Origin: Azolla caroliniana
Taxonomy: Eukaryota; Polypodiophyta
Length of the DNA stretch: 64,000 nt
Assembly: GCA_043228905.1 (NCBI GenBank)
Contig: JBHGNT010000008.1
Coordinates: 10,788,001 to 10,852,000 of the forward strand
Direction: 5' to 3'
Shown here: piece after piece, positions 53,172-62,935 of the stretch
How positions within the stretch are numbered: the first letter of the stretch is position 1
Layout: each line of letters begins with the position of its first letter
Position numbers and translations under genes: made by a program
The notes under the pieces: model-generated
Told to the model about the DNA's origin: nothing
What the model saw: the letters and a program-made list of their open reading frames with translations, nothing else
The model's database searches: none

Positions 53172-53353
53172 GAGGTATTGACCTCTTATGCATACCACAC
53201 CAAATGCATATCATTTACATAAAAATCGAGGTATTGACCTCATACGCATACGTAACATATGTATATGACTGTAATACGCAATTGAGGTATTAACCTCGTA
53301 CGCATACGACACTAATCACATATTAAATATTTGTCAAATGAGGTATTGACCTC
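53172..53353. repeat. Palindromic 14-mer at exact 56-bp intervals, four copies
   Basis: GAGGTATTGACCTC (arms GAGGT/ACCTC) begins at 53172, 53228, 53284 (one change, TTAACCTC) and 53340. Each is followed by NTANGCATA-type sequence; the rest of each unit is diverged. A weaker fifth unit (GCCTCTACGCACAC) lies near 53119. Confidence 0.88.
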
Positions 53354-53598
53354 ATACACATATGTAAATGTTTTATACAACCAATTAATTACCACTACAA
53401 CATCATTGAATCAATGAAAAAAATTACATATTGACCATATACATGATTAGATAGGAGAAGAAAAAATGGAAAAAAAAACAAGAAAGAGTTACCGAAGTTC
53501 CGTTGTTGATCGCTATCTGGATCAAGGTCGACCGCACGTCGATCGATCACCATCCCTCAAGAACACAGAAACAAACAAAGGAAACATTAGAAACATAA

Positions 53599-53610
53599 GC
53601 TCGGATACCA
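53599..53610 (-). promoter_or_regulatory. Primer-binding site of element P
   Basis: Minus-strand TGGTATCCGAGC, one mismatch to the initiator-Met site, two bases from the LTR. Confidence 0.7.
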
Positions 53611-53612
53611 AC

Positions 53613-53941
53613 TGTTAGAGTTATGGTCTAACGTAAGCATATGATAGGATAAAATATTGATAAACATAAGAAAGGAGAGAGAGAAAGAAGGATGCCAATC
53701 CACCCGACCATCCCCGAGTGAAGGGATCGAGATGGACTTGAGCCTCGATCGGCGTCCCATACCACTGTCGTGGCATCGAGTCGTATCTGGTGTTAGTTCT
53801 CTCTCTAAGACTCTAGATATACAAGAATGATCAAGTTTACTTATTATAACGTTAGGTTATAGCTTATATATTAAGCCCTAACTCTTTGGATGTGTTCACA
53901 GTAGGATACAAAGTGAAAGGAGTCGACTTCTTATGGCAACA
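53613..53941 (-). repeat. 5' LTR of copia element P
   Basis: Plus-strand TGTTAGAGTTATGG ... TTATGGCAACA. Its right half is shared with the LTR of F (23850-23986). The next base starts the copia fragment Q, so P landed in the hinge of Q. The opposite LTR and the duplication were not found. Confidence 0.72.
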
Positions 53942-54910
53942 ATTGTGTCGATCCATTTGCTAGAAGAACCCCGTAATCCAGTATAGGTACAATGAATATA
54001 TGGCGCATCATTATGCATATATGGCAAAGGTGGTGGAAGTGTGTGAGCTAGAGAGCTATGCAAAGGCGGCAAAGGATGCCAATTGGCGAGCCACAATGGA
54101 CGAAGAGATGGCGCCTTAGCAGAGAAAGAGACATGGGACCTGGTTGACACCCCCAAGGGTGTGAAGCCAATCGGATGTAGGTGGGTGTGACAAAACATTT
54201 GTGTCGGTTGCAAAGATGACAATCGTCCAGGTGTTGCTAGTTGTAGTGGCAGTGAAGGGGTGGCACCTACACCAAATGGATGTGAAGAACGCGTTCCTGC
54301 AAGGAGAGCTTGAGGAACAGGTCTACATGGTGCAGCCTCCTGGATTTCAGTCTGGATTGAACACGTCGGTCGTCTGCCGACTGAAGAAGTCCCTATACAG
54401 ACTAAAGCAAGCCTTGCATGCCTAGAATGCAAAGATCATGAAGAGATTGCATCGGATGAGGTTTGCTCCACCAATGTCGGACTCATCATTGTTCATCCAG
54501 CCAAGTCGGAATGGGTCGGTCAGTATACTACTCTATGTTAATGATTTAGTCATCGTCGGGGCCGATCTGGAAGAAATCGGTCGCTTGAAGTCCCAACTTG
54601 CCGCATCATTTGATATGAAGGATCTGGGGGACCTTCATTACTTCCTCGGTATCCAAGTGATCCTCACCCCCAAAGGCATACTGATCAGCCAAAGGCATTA
54701 TGTGTTGAGTATGCTCTTCAATTTCGAAATGACAGGATCAAATACGTCTCGACTCCTCTAGACAGAAACAAGAAGCTTTGCCAAGGTTCGGGAACAGATG
54801 CATGCGGTTTCAACAAATTGTCGGAAGCCTAATATATTTGACCATCACCTACCAGACCTCAGTTATTCGGGCATGCCAAATCAGTCAGTTTATGTCGCAA
54901 CAAGACTTGA
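53942..54910 (+). pseudogene. pol: Copia fragment Q: hinge and reverse transcriptase
   Basis: The plus-strand hinge (YNEYMAHHYAYMAKVVEV) leads to RT (DANWRATMDEEM). A deletion of about 80 bp between CRWV and the [20 protein letters not shown] block removes the [10 protein letters not shown] motif. It then reads [20 protein letters not shown] and [14 protein letters not shown], with a stop. The palm is LLYVNDLVIVGADL, so the catalytic YVDD is YVND. HYFLGIQVILTPKGILISQR follows, and alignment ends near 54905. It belongs to the J/M family. Inactive. Confidence 0.83.
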
Positions 54911-56040
54911 TTTCATTGATGCAAAATAGACATGTACCTTAACTCTCCCACTATAATCAATTTCATTCACTTTGTCTACAATCAACCATTAATAACTAAT
55001 AATTTTAGTATACCCTATTATTAGACCAAGCTCGGACTAGAATAAGTGTAAATAACAAGAAACAAAAGAGTACCTGATCAACAACAATAATCACACCACA
55101 TGCCTCACATCATACACAATCAATCACTAAGTCAATATACCAAACGTTTCTAGGTTATACGACCTTGGTGCATATTGTTTACCTTGTTCGTAGCCTACTT
55201 TGTTTTCACACCTAAAGGAACTCTTTGTTCATTGCACCATAAAGCATTCATCTTGTTGACAAGTGGCACCACATTATTCTTCTTTCATTGCAAGTGCCAG
55301 TGTTCCATAGCCCCATCACGCGCACACACATATACAACATTAATTGCATTGATTTCCTCTTTGTGGTCTAGCTTTCAAGAAATCCTATTATATCTGTTTA
55401 TCTCAACTTCTAGATAGGGGTGCAATGGTAATTTTTCACACAAACCTAGGGGCACCCTAGTAAGTTTCTACAAAGTCAAAGATATAATGAGTTTCTATTC
55501 CTCTTTGTACAATATCAATGTAACAAACAAAAAGAGTGGGAGAGAACATAAGCATAGCATTGTCGTTCCTACTTTGAAGAGCAATATATTCGACAAAGAA
55601 CCACAACCATGATGAGAGAACCAGGTCTTTAGACCTAGTTCCCTTCCATGGGTTGACCTAGGTCTTTAGACATTGTGATGGATCGCAAGGGTATTCAAAA
55701 CTCGTTGACATAATTCTAAGATCATATTACATTACTACCACCTGTAATTCAAACCTCAACATACAACACATCATCAACTAGCAATGCTCACTCCTATGGA
55801 TAAAAGCATGTCTACTTTTTGTTGCTTTGATGCTACCATTTAAAGTTAGACAGAAGTTCTTGATGCCCCTCAATACATGCTTGTGAAGTTTGACATGATC
55901 ATTTCCTCAATCACATCTTTGGTCTACAACCTTCTTTCACAGATGACAAAGGGTTTTCCTAAGCACTTATTCTGGCCTTTATATTGTTTACATAGTTTAC
56001 CGAGGGTGCCTTACCTGTGAGCAAAGAAAATGGAACTTGT

Positions 56041-56244
56041 GATGTGCCCAATTATTTTCAGATAAGGTTCTGTATTCAATGCACTGTGAAAGAACCTTCA
56101 GATAAACTTCTCTGAGTCACTGTCTAAATGGAACTTGTGCCTGATGTGCCCAATTATTTTCAGATAAGGTTCTGTATTCAATGCACTGTGAAAGAACCTT
56201 CAGATAAACTTCTATGAGTCACTGTAGTATTAGACGATCGCTCA
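56041..56244. repeat. 102-bp tandem duplication
   Basis: GATGTGCCCAATTATTTTCA starts at 56041 and 56143. The two copies differ at only one or two positions. Confidence 0.9.
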
Positions 56245-56430
56245 GATGAAAGATGAACTTTTAAATCAATATATATAAATCAACCAAATCATCATAGAAT
56301 ATCAAATACCTTCCAGAAACCATGCATGGACTTTCAAGGAGCACAATTTGATGAGACCCTTAGCTTCATGCCTATAATTAATTCTCTAATACCATTCTGC
56401 TTGATGTCATCATACATTTCAAACAAAGAG

Positions 56431-56524
56431 AAAACCTTATTGTGTACTAAGAATGTCTTCTCTTTCAAAAAACAGTGAAAACCTTATTGTGTACTAAGAA
56501 TGTCTTCTCTTTCAAAAAACAGTG
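56431..56524. repeat. 47-bp tandem duplication
   Basis: AAAACCTTATTGTGTACTAA recurs at 56431 and 56478 with no differences seen. Confidence 0.9.
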
Positions 56525-56895
56525 ATTCTTCACACTTTATTTCTGTGGAATACATCTCTATTCAAGAGTAAGAGAACGGTCGCATTTCAAACTTCACAAG
56601 GGAATCTCAGTCCAGATCAGCAACTGTTTGAGGCAGGAATACATATATAGGGATGTGAACCAAAATATTTAGCCTTCTCCCAGTCACACCAATCAAATGT
56701 GAAGGACTGGCCAAGGGTCTCTTGATAAGGCCCAGGGATTTATCCAAAACAGTTCATAAAATAAGAACTCTGTGTTGCACACACAGTTAAACTTGATCCA
56801 GCAAACATAATAGACATTAACAAAAAGCATTTAGAGAATTCATCCTGGAGAAAATCAATAAAAAGTAGTTGTTCCTCTGTAAACCCCTCATTTCA

Positions 56896-57207
56896 CTACT
56901 GATAATCTGCATAGATCTTTGTAGCTGCAGGTGCACGCCATCTTTGAGAATTATACACACTTGCTCCAACTTTCCATCCTGGGACATTAGCCATGATTTT
57001 TGCTTCTTCGTCCAAAAACTTTTGCCTGTCTCGTACAAACCTGAGATGATGCCATGAACATTCACCCAGACTTGACTTGAGTAATAATCTTAATTAGCAA
57101 AATCATTAAAATATGGTTCAAAATTATATAATCACCTTGCATCTTCTTCTGCCTGGATAAAGGGAAGTATTGCTTTCCTTGCTTCATATTTTTCCAGTTT
57201 ATATGCC
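56896..57207 (-). CDS. NDUFA13: NADH dehydrogenase (complex I) subunit NDUFA13 / GRIM-19 homologue, last two exons
   Basis: Minus strand. The penultimate exon 57207-57136 encodes AYKLEKYEARKAILPFIQAE then EDA and two bases of an Arg codon. Intron 57135-57041 (95 bp) has GT...AG borders. The last exon 57040-56896 completes the Arg and reads FVRDRQKFLDEEAKIMANVP, GWKVGASVYNSQRW and TKIYADYQ, then TAG. The blocks E(Y/F)EAR-(A/T)ILP-LQAE-D-R, EEA-IM-(D/N)VPGWKVG-(S/N)VY and (G/Q)RW are the C-terminal signature of the GRIM-19/B16.6 accessory subunit, which sits in the mitochondrial inner membrane part of complex I. The single transmembrane segment and N-terminus would be in upstream exons. I found none up to 64000; 57208 follows a good acceptor (TTTCTCCAG). 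It is either a real gene with a long intron filled by retroelements or a 5'-lost remnant. Confidence 0.88.
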
Positions 57208-57445
57208 CTGGAGAAACATGTCAACATTATAATTTTCGAGCATCATTCCAAGTGTCTGAAATTGAGCCTATAAAAATATCATAGCTAAAATATAGCAAAG
57301 TCCCTTCATAATACCATTCTTTGCCATTCTCTATATGCACAACACTGGGTAATGTATCAAATGCCCCCACTAATAGGACAGACTTGATTACAACTTTCAA
57401 ATATTTCCCATAGTTATAAAATACTTTGCATACCAAGTATCTAAG

Positions 57446-57535
57446 GTGCATGCCAAGTATTCTACCAAGTGTTAAATGTGCATGCCAAGTATTCTACCAA
57501 GTGTTAAATGTGCATGCCAAGTATTCTACCTTTTT
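57446..57535. repeat. 32-bp tandem repeat, about 2.7 copies
   Basis: GTGCATGCCAAGTATTCTAC recurs every 32 bp, inside the putative NDUFA13 intron. The following 250 bp are rich in AGAATAC/TTAAATAC motifs. Confidence 0.88.
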
Positions 57536-57837
57536 AAAAAATATTTAAGAGTATTCTAAAGATGAAATATATTAAATATATTAGAAATATGTGTAGAATA
57601 TGTTAAATACTTCTTCAATTTTGATGTTTTCAGAAAAAAATTTATTTATTTTTATTTTTTGGAAATGTTAAGTACTTGTTAAATAAATAGAATACATAGA
57701 GAATGTTAAGTACTTAGAATACTTAGAACACTAGAAACGTTTTAAAATGGAAGTTCTAAAATTTAGAATACTTCAGAGTATTCTAAACGGTGACCCGTCG
57801 TTTTAACTGTAAAGAATAACAGTTTCCTGAATTTGTT

Positions 57838-58110
57838 GAAATCTCTGTACTAGGGTTAGGGTTAACATGAGAATACACAGACACACATAAGAGAGAGAGA
57901 GAGAGTATGCACAATGAGCTAGTCTATTTAGAAATACTTTATCGCTTTATATAGCCTTGATTACAAGAAATGTGACTAACCCTAGATACTTTTCACGTGA
58001 AGATCCCTATCTAAGGTGTCCTTAAGCCTAGGCCCTACAATGTAGGGGTTACAAAATGTCCACTATGGACGAAGTTCTTATGCCATAAAGTTCCTTCCAC
58101 AATCTACACA
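57838..58110 (-). repeat. Possible solo or partial LTR
   Basis: Begins TGTTGAAATCTCTG and holds a (GA)n tract (57890-57905) and a minus-strand TATA box (GGCTATATAAAGCG, about 57938-57951). This arrangement is as in the other LTRs here. The right end and any partner are not identified. Confidence 0.35.
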
Positions 58111-59263
58111 CTGGTCTAATGTTGCCTTGTTTCTCATATCTTGGCCATTGCTGCATGTGGCAGCCGCTATGGGTTGAAACAAACCCCGCCTCTTTGGAAT
58201 AAGAAATTTGATTCTTTCATGCTCTCAAATCGTTTCAATCGAGGTACGGCATATCCATGTTTTTATATGAAAAAGGAAACTAATGGCAGACCTATTATTT
58301 TGGTTTTGTATGTTGATGACATGCTCATTGCAAAAAAGCATGATAAAAGTTTGCACTCAAATCTGCATTTTCTATGAAAGATCTCAAAAACACTGAGCAC
58401 ATTCTTGGGATAAGAATCAAACGGGACAGGCAAAAGATTTCAGATGATTGATGCAAAGCCATCTCTAGTGCCTCTTGAATCACAAGAAAGACTTTCAAAA
58501 GCACATTATCACAAAGACAACGAGGAAACAGAAAAAATGCAAGCTATTCCACATGCTTCAGCTTGTGGATCATTGATGTATGTAATGGTATCAACACGAC
58601 CTGATATTGCATATGCAGTAGTAGTAAGCAGATTTACGAGTCAACCTAGACAAAGCGATTGTGCTGCAGTCAAGTCTATCCTTAGATATCTCAAAGGCAC
58701 TAAAGGGGAAAACATTTGTTATGGCAAAGGGAACTTGAATCTTCATGGCTATTGTGATTTTGATATGGCTGGAGATGTAGACACAAGAAAATCTACTCAT
58801 AGATACATCTATACTGTTGCAAGGGGAGCTATTTCATGGTGTTCAAGGCTGCGATGAATTGTTGCACTCTCTACTACAGAAGCTGAGTATATCTCAGTTA
58901 TAAAGGCTTCTTTGGAGGTCATTTGGTTACTCTCTTGTGTACTGCGCTTGGACTACCAAAGCAAATTCCAGTCCTACATTATGATAACCAAAGTGCCATA
59001 TGTTTGCAAAGAACCTTGTTTACCATGCAAGGACCAAACATATTGATATTCACAATAACTTCATTAGGGAGGTGATACCAAAGCAAATTCCCGTCCTACA
59101 TTGTGATAACCAAAGTGCCATATGTTTGGCAAAGAACCTTGTTTACCACGCAAGGACCAAACATATTGATGCTCACATCCGATTGGTAAAGATTGATACC
59201 ACTGAGAATCCAGCAGATTGTTTAACAAAGTGTTTATCAAAGACACTTCACCAACACTATTGA
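58111..59263 (+). pseudogene. pol: Copia fragment W: reverse transcriptase and RNase H
   Basis: A plus-strand frame from 58141 has FDSFMLSNRFNRGTAYPCFY and the intact palm LVLYVDDMLIAKK. A shift near 58377 leads to NTEHILGIRIKRDRQK, then ACGSLMYVMVSTRPDIAYAV and SILRYLKGTKG (58444-58857). RNase H follows, frameshifted: RGAISWCSRL, a stop, then STTEAEYISVIK. The DNQSAICLAKNLVYHARTKH block occurs twice because of a 122-bp tandem duplication. It ends TTENPADCLTKCLSKTLHQ. The 5' half is missing. Family close to element Y. Confidence 0.83.
58955..59198 (+). repeat. 122-bp tandem duplication in the RNase H of W
   Basis: ACCAAAGCAAATTCC starts at 58955 and 59077, and the following DNA (CCATATGTTTG...ACATATTGAT) is repeated with few changes. 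One base is missing in the first copy. The duplicated part holds the third RNase H catalytic Asp. Confidence 0.9.
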
Positions 59264-59312
59264 GTGAGTGGGAGTTGTCTAGTAGAGTAACCTAGCTCCT
59301 TTAAGTGGGAGG

Positions 59313-59785
59313 TTATTGGGATTAAAGGCCTTTTAGGTTTCTCTAACTAAACTAGAAAACAAGTTTATATTATTTAACATTTTCTGTTATTTTATTAAAG
59401 TTGTACAGCCTTGTTTTCAGAGCTGTACAACTTCTAAAAGAATATTTTGTGGTTTGAATGGGATCCTTGTACAAGATTCCACTTAGCGTTAAATAGGTAT
59501 TTATGAGGCCATAACTTAGCTGTCGTGTCAGTATATAAAGCTCTTCTTCTAAGAGCATATTCTATGTTTTGGATTGCACACATACATAAGTATGCACTCC
59601 TACCTTATATATTCTTTTAAGCGGTAGGCTTCTGTTTTGCAGAACTGTGTCCACTTCTTTAATCCCTTGTATGTGTTAAACCCCGTAAATGTTTTTAGCT
59701 GCCTTTAGATATTTCAGAAAAACTGTCATTCTATCTTTCTACCTAAGCTGTGTTCACACACACGTCTAGGCTTATATTCCTAACA
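59313..59785 (+). repeat. 3' LTR of W
   Basis: Follows a polypurine stretch (TTTAAGTGGGAGGT, 59300-59313). It begins TATTGGGATTAAAGG, a likely mutated TGTTRGGA start, and ends ATTCCTAACA, its complement. TATA box GTATATAAAG at 59531-59540. Followed by AAATT. Confidence 0.6.
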
Positions 59786-60090
59786 AAATTATCTAATGGC
59801 AGAGATATAGAAACAGAAGACAATTATGGGGTTTAACACATAAGAGAGATTGAAAGGCCATAGTCATTAACGGCTGCTAAGTACTGGTATAGGACAAATC
59901 GGGTCTTGTGTGGGTAAGATGAAGAATATACCTAGTCAACCTCCTATATTTTGTACTATCTTCAAAACTGGCTGAATGTTCTTCACAAGAAAGCTTGGAT
60001 TGAGAATCCACAAGACAAGATACAAGCTACCAATCAGTCATACCATAGGTTTCAAGCAGTTGTGAAAGATACCTATGCTGGCTGAAAAAT
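59786..60090. other. Short AT-rich spacer
   Basis: No coding or repeat signal seen. Probably target DNA between W and X, or eroded RNase H-side sequence of X. Confidence 0.4.
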
Positions 60091-60790
60091 ATCCCTCCAT
60101 TAGATTGATAGACCTCCATGTGACATTTCAAATGTTGTTTTTTAACTCATTGCAAAGCTGCTCTAACTTGGCTTCAAAAGAATCTGTAATTAGTAAATCA
60201 TCTATGTATAGAATAACGAGACACATGAAGCCATCTTGAGAGAGGACATAGAAAGTGCTGTCGACAGAACATTGTTCGAATCCAAAAAACTAAAGAAAGA
60301 ATTGATCTTGTCAGATCAAGCATTGGGAGCTTGTTTCAAGCCATATAAGACTTTCTTCAGCCTATAAACCATAACTTCCTGACCAGAAATCTCAAAACTA
60401 AGAGGTTGCTCCACATAAACTTCTTCCATTAGGTGGCCATTTAAAAAGATAAACGTGACATCTATTTGGAATATACACCAATTGCAGTGCACAGTATGTT
60501 GTGGGCCGTACCAGATAGAAGTAAACTTTGCCATGGGAGCAAATGTCTCCTAGTAGTCTACTCCTTCCACTTGAGAGTACCCTTTTGCAACTAATAAAGC
60601 CTTGTGTTTGTCCACTGTACCATCTCCGTGGTACTTGGTTTTGAATATCCATTTGACACAAATAAGATGTCTATTCTGAGGACACGGACCAATTCCTATG
60701 TGTAATTTCCCTAAATGGAATCAAGCTCTACCTCCATGTCTGCATTCCATTCACAAAGAGCACGGGTTTCTTGCTCTTGTAGGATCATGT
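60091..60790 (-). pseudogene. pol: Copia fragment X: reverse transcriptase
   Basis: Minus strand from about 60790. ECNADMEVELDSI-like start, then RHLICVKWIFKTKYHGDGTV, HKALLVAKGYSQVEGVDY and a stop, with MAKFTSIWYGPQHTVHCNW (60534). It continues [37 protein letters not shown] and a stop. The palm ILYIDDLLIT is near 60200. It ends with EAKLEQLCNELK near 60120. YIDD replaces YVDD, which is common. RNase H and everything 5' are missing. Confidence 0.78.
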
Positions 60791-60924
60791 GTTTGTAAGA
60801 CACTACACAGCCAGGAAAAGTTGCATCTATTGTGAGGTTGCTGGGTTTTATGACCTCTTGTGGTGGTGTGGATGGGGTGGCTGCATGTTGATGAATATTA
60901 GCATCAGAAAGATGGGACTCTCAA
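60791..60924. other. Junction between X and Z
   Basis: Minus-strand hinge-like sequence continues weakly (PPQEVIKPSNLTIDA-type) before the plus-strand fragment Z. No separate gene. Confidence 0.35.
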
Positions 60925-61087
60925 ATCAAGACACTCCTACATTGTGAACCGAAGTGCCATATGTTTGGCCAAGAACCATGTTTACAACGCAAGGACTAAA
61001 GATATTGACATTTAGTATCACTTCATTAGAGAAGTATAGAAGATGGTGAAATCCAATTGGTAAAGATTGATACCACGGAGAATCCGG
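60925..61087 (+). pseudogene. pol: Copia RNase H fragment Z, target of element Y
   Basis: The plus-strand stretch with CCATATGTTTGGCCAAGAACC, GCAAGGACTAAAGATATTGAC and GATTGATACCACGGAGAATCC is parallel to W at 59100-59220. The match ends exactly at the LTR of Y, so Y inserted into the RNase H of a W-type element. The rest of Z must lie beyond Y, outside the window. Confidence 0.7.
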
Positions 61088-61400
61088 TGTAAGGGTTAGG
61101 AATGATGTCAATCGGGCTAAGGAATACTCAGGATTCACCCTAGTATTGGCCCTTTAGATGCAATAGTGAAACTATAGTAGAAAAGATAGAGAGAGAGCAG
61201 TAGCTGGAGGAGCTCACCTTTGAAGTGAGATCCAAAAGTTTTTAACTTGTGTTTTATAAGACGCATTTAGGGTTGGCCAAGTTCACACTGAACTTGGCCC
61301 AAAAATAACAAAAAAGTGGTTAGTGACTTTTGGCCTTTATAAATAGGCCTATACGCATGTACACACTATAAGGGGGTCATTTAGGGCCTTTACCGTAACA
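61088..61400 (-). repeat. 3' LTR of Y
   Basis: Plus-strand TGTAAGGGTTAGGAATG ... TTTACCGTAACA. The TATA box TATTTATAAAGG on the minus strand is at 61335-61346. Length about 313 bp. Confidence 0.8.
61335..61346 (-). promoter_or_regulatory. TATA box in LTR of Y
   Basis: TATTTATAAAGG on the minus strand, about 60 bp from the U3 start (61400). Confidence 0.55.
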
Positions 61401-61867
61401 ACCTCCCACTTAAAGGCATAAATGACGCCTTTAAGCTACATGACTCCCACCATTTGTATGATGTGTGGACCTTTATCAATGTGATAAGGCCATCCACAAG
61501 CACTTCTCAAATGAAGTGATATAGCACATCAATATGTGTTGTGCGTGCATGAAACATAGCATTCTTTGCCAAACAGCATGGCACTCTAGCTATCACAACC
61601 AAGAATGGGTGCCTTTTCAGGCAAACCAAACTCACTGCATAGACGTGCTAACCATATTGCTTCCTTGGAGCCTCAATGGCTGAGATATATTCTGCCTCGG
61701 TAGTGGACAAAGCAACAACCTTTTGCAGCCTACTACACCATGATACAGCACCACCTGCAAGTGTGAATACATAGCCACTTGTGGATTTCCGTGTATCCAC
61801 ATCACCTGCCATGTCAGAGTCACAAAAACCCTTCAGCTCTAATGGGTCTTTTCCATAACAGAGGCAT
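61401..61867 (-). pseudogene. pol: Element Y RNase H
   Basis: Minus-strand frames with DSDMAGDVDTRKSTSGYVF-like sequence (first Asp), GGAVSWCSRLQKVVALSTTE (catalytic Glu), then AIWLARLC and the CHASCLAKNAMFHARTTHI block near 61570. Stops and shifts at about 61632 and 61867 interrupt it. The tail before the polypurine tract is short, unlike J and M. Confidence 0.75.
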
Positions 61868-62935
61868 TTATTTTGTCCCTTTTAAGTACCTCATAATGGA
61901 CTTTACTGCATTCCAATGTGCCTTGCCCGGATTAGCCATGAATCGGCTTACAAATCCCACTACATAGGCAATATCAGATCTAGTAGCAACCATAGCATAC
62001 ATAAGTGAACCACAAGCTGAAGCATAAGGTACACCATACATGTCATTAATTGTTTCTTGTGTCTTAGGACAATCTTCCTTAGAGACTTTATCATATGGCT
62101 GTAATGGCACTCCACGAGGCTTTGCGTCAGCCATACAAAATCTGTCCAGCACCTTGTCAATGTATTTTTCTTGAGATAAATACAATGTATGGTGCTCTCT
62201 TTGTCTCCTAATTCTTACTCCAAGTAAATGTTCAGCTTCCCCAAGGTTTTTCATTGAAAATGCAGATTTCAGCTGCTTTTTAAGGACATCAACAATGCTC
62301 CTTTTCTTGGCAGCAATGAGCATATCATCTACATATAGTACAAGAATGATTGGGCTGCCACTTTCATCTCTTTTAGTATACAAACAGTGATCAGCACGGC
62401 TTCTTTTGTACCCATGTTTGAGCATAAAAGCGTCAAACTTTTTGTACCGTTGTCTAAACGCTTGTTTCAGCCCATACAAGCTTCTATTGAGCTTACATAC
62501 CAAATGTTCCTTTCCAGGAATAACAAAGCCCTTGGGTTGTTTCATGTAAAGCTCTTCATCAATGTCACCATGCAAAAAAGTTGTATGTACATCCATTTGG
62601 TCTAATTCCAAATCAAGTGCAGACACTATAGCAAATAGCACTCGCAAAGTGGTCGTTTTTACCACAGGAGAAAACACTTCCTGAAAATCTATGCCCTTCC
62701 TTAGTTTGAACATATCCTTTTGCAACCAGCCTTGCTTTATACTTGGGTTTGTCATCAACGGTCTTGATTTTATGTACCCATTTGTTAGGAATAGCTTTCC
62801 TTCCTTTGGGCAATTCAACCAAGTCCCAAGTATTATTTGAATGCAAAGCCTTAATCTCTTTCTGCATAGCAAGCTCCCACTTATTGTTGTGCTCAAATGC
62901 CTTTGCCTCTTTATATGTAAGAGGTTCTCCCTCAT
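61868..62935 (-). CDS. pol: Element Y reverse transcriptase (355-aa frame)
   Basis: From 62935. The first about 60 residues are out of the RT frame context (N-terminus supplied by the overlapping 63053-62613 frame: [31 protein letters not shown]). In this frame: [56 protein letters not shown] and the intact palm LVLYVDDMLIAAKK. It continues EHLLGVRIRRQREHHTLYLS, ACGSLMYAMVATRSDIAYVV and SIMRYLKGTK. All RT blocks are present. One frame change before KGIDFQEVFSP separates it from the hinge. Confidence 0.85.
   Translation of the reverse strand: MRENLLHIKRQRHLSTTISGSLLCRKRLRLCIQIILGTWLNCPKEGKLFLTNGYIKSRPLMTNPSIKQGWLQKDMFKLRKGIDFQEVFSPVVKTTTLRVLFAIVSALDLELDQMDVHTTFLHGDIDEELYMKQPKGFVIPGKEHLVCKLNRSLYGLKQAFRQRYKKFDAFMLKHGYKRSRADHCLYTKRDESGSPIILVLYVDDMLIAAKKRSIVDVLKKQLKSAFSMKNLGEAEHLLGVRIRRQREHHTLYLSQEKYIDKVLDRFCMADAKPRGVPLQPYDKVSKEDCPKTQETINDMYGVPYASACGSLMYAMVATRSDIAYVVGFVSRFMANPGKAHWNAVKSIMRYLKGTK

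Larger units (their letters stand above)
51830..53598. other. Non-coding, AT-rich repeat region between N and P
   Basis: No coding signature. It contains a 180-bp direct duplication (52092-52451) and a series of 14-bp palindromes at exact 56-bp spacing (53172-53353). The part next to 53599 should be internal sequence of the minus-strand element whose 5' LTR is at 53613-53941, but no gag is recognisable in it. Confidence 0.5.
54911..56895. other. Intergenic/3' flank, no gene recognised
   Basis: AT-rich DNA with no coding family signature on either strand. Contains a 102-bp tandem duplication (56041-56244) and a 47-bp tandem duplication (56431-56524). The part nearest 56895 is the 3' flank of the NDUFA13 gene, where the transcript end must lie. 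Confidence 0.5.

Noticed and set aside
53172-53353. Regularly spaced palindromic repeats as a CRISPR array
   Set aside because: Only four 14-bp repeats with 42-bp remnants that are themselves related, in plant nuclear DNA with no Cas-like genes. It is a decayed tandem repeat.
23703-53941. F LTR and P LTR as the two ends of one 30-kb element
   Set aside because: The flanks do not form a target duplication, the left halves of the LTRs differ, and independent complete elements and truncated junctions lie between them.
54911-56895. Further host genes in the AT-rich interval
   Set aside because: Frames are short (up to about 80 codons), show no family motifs and no plausible splice-linked exons.
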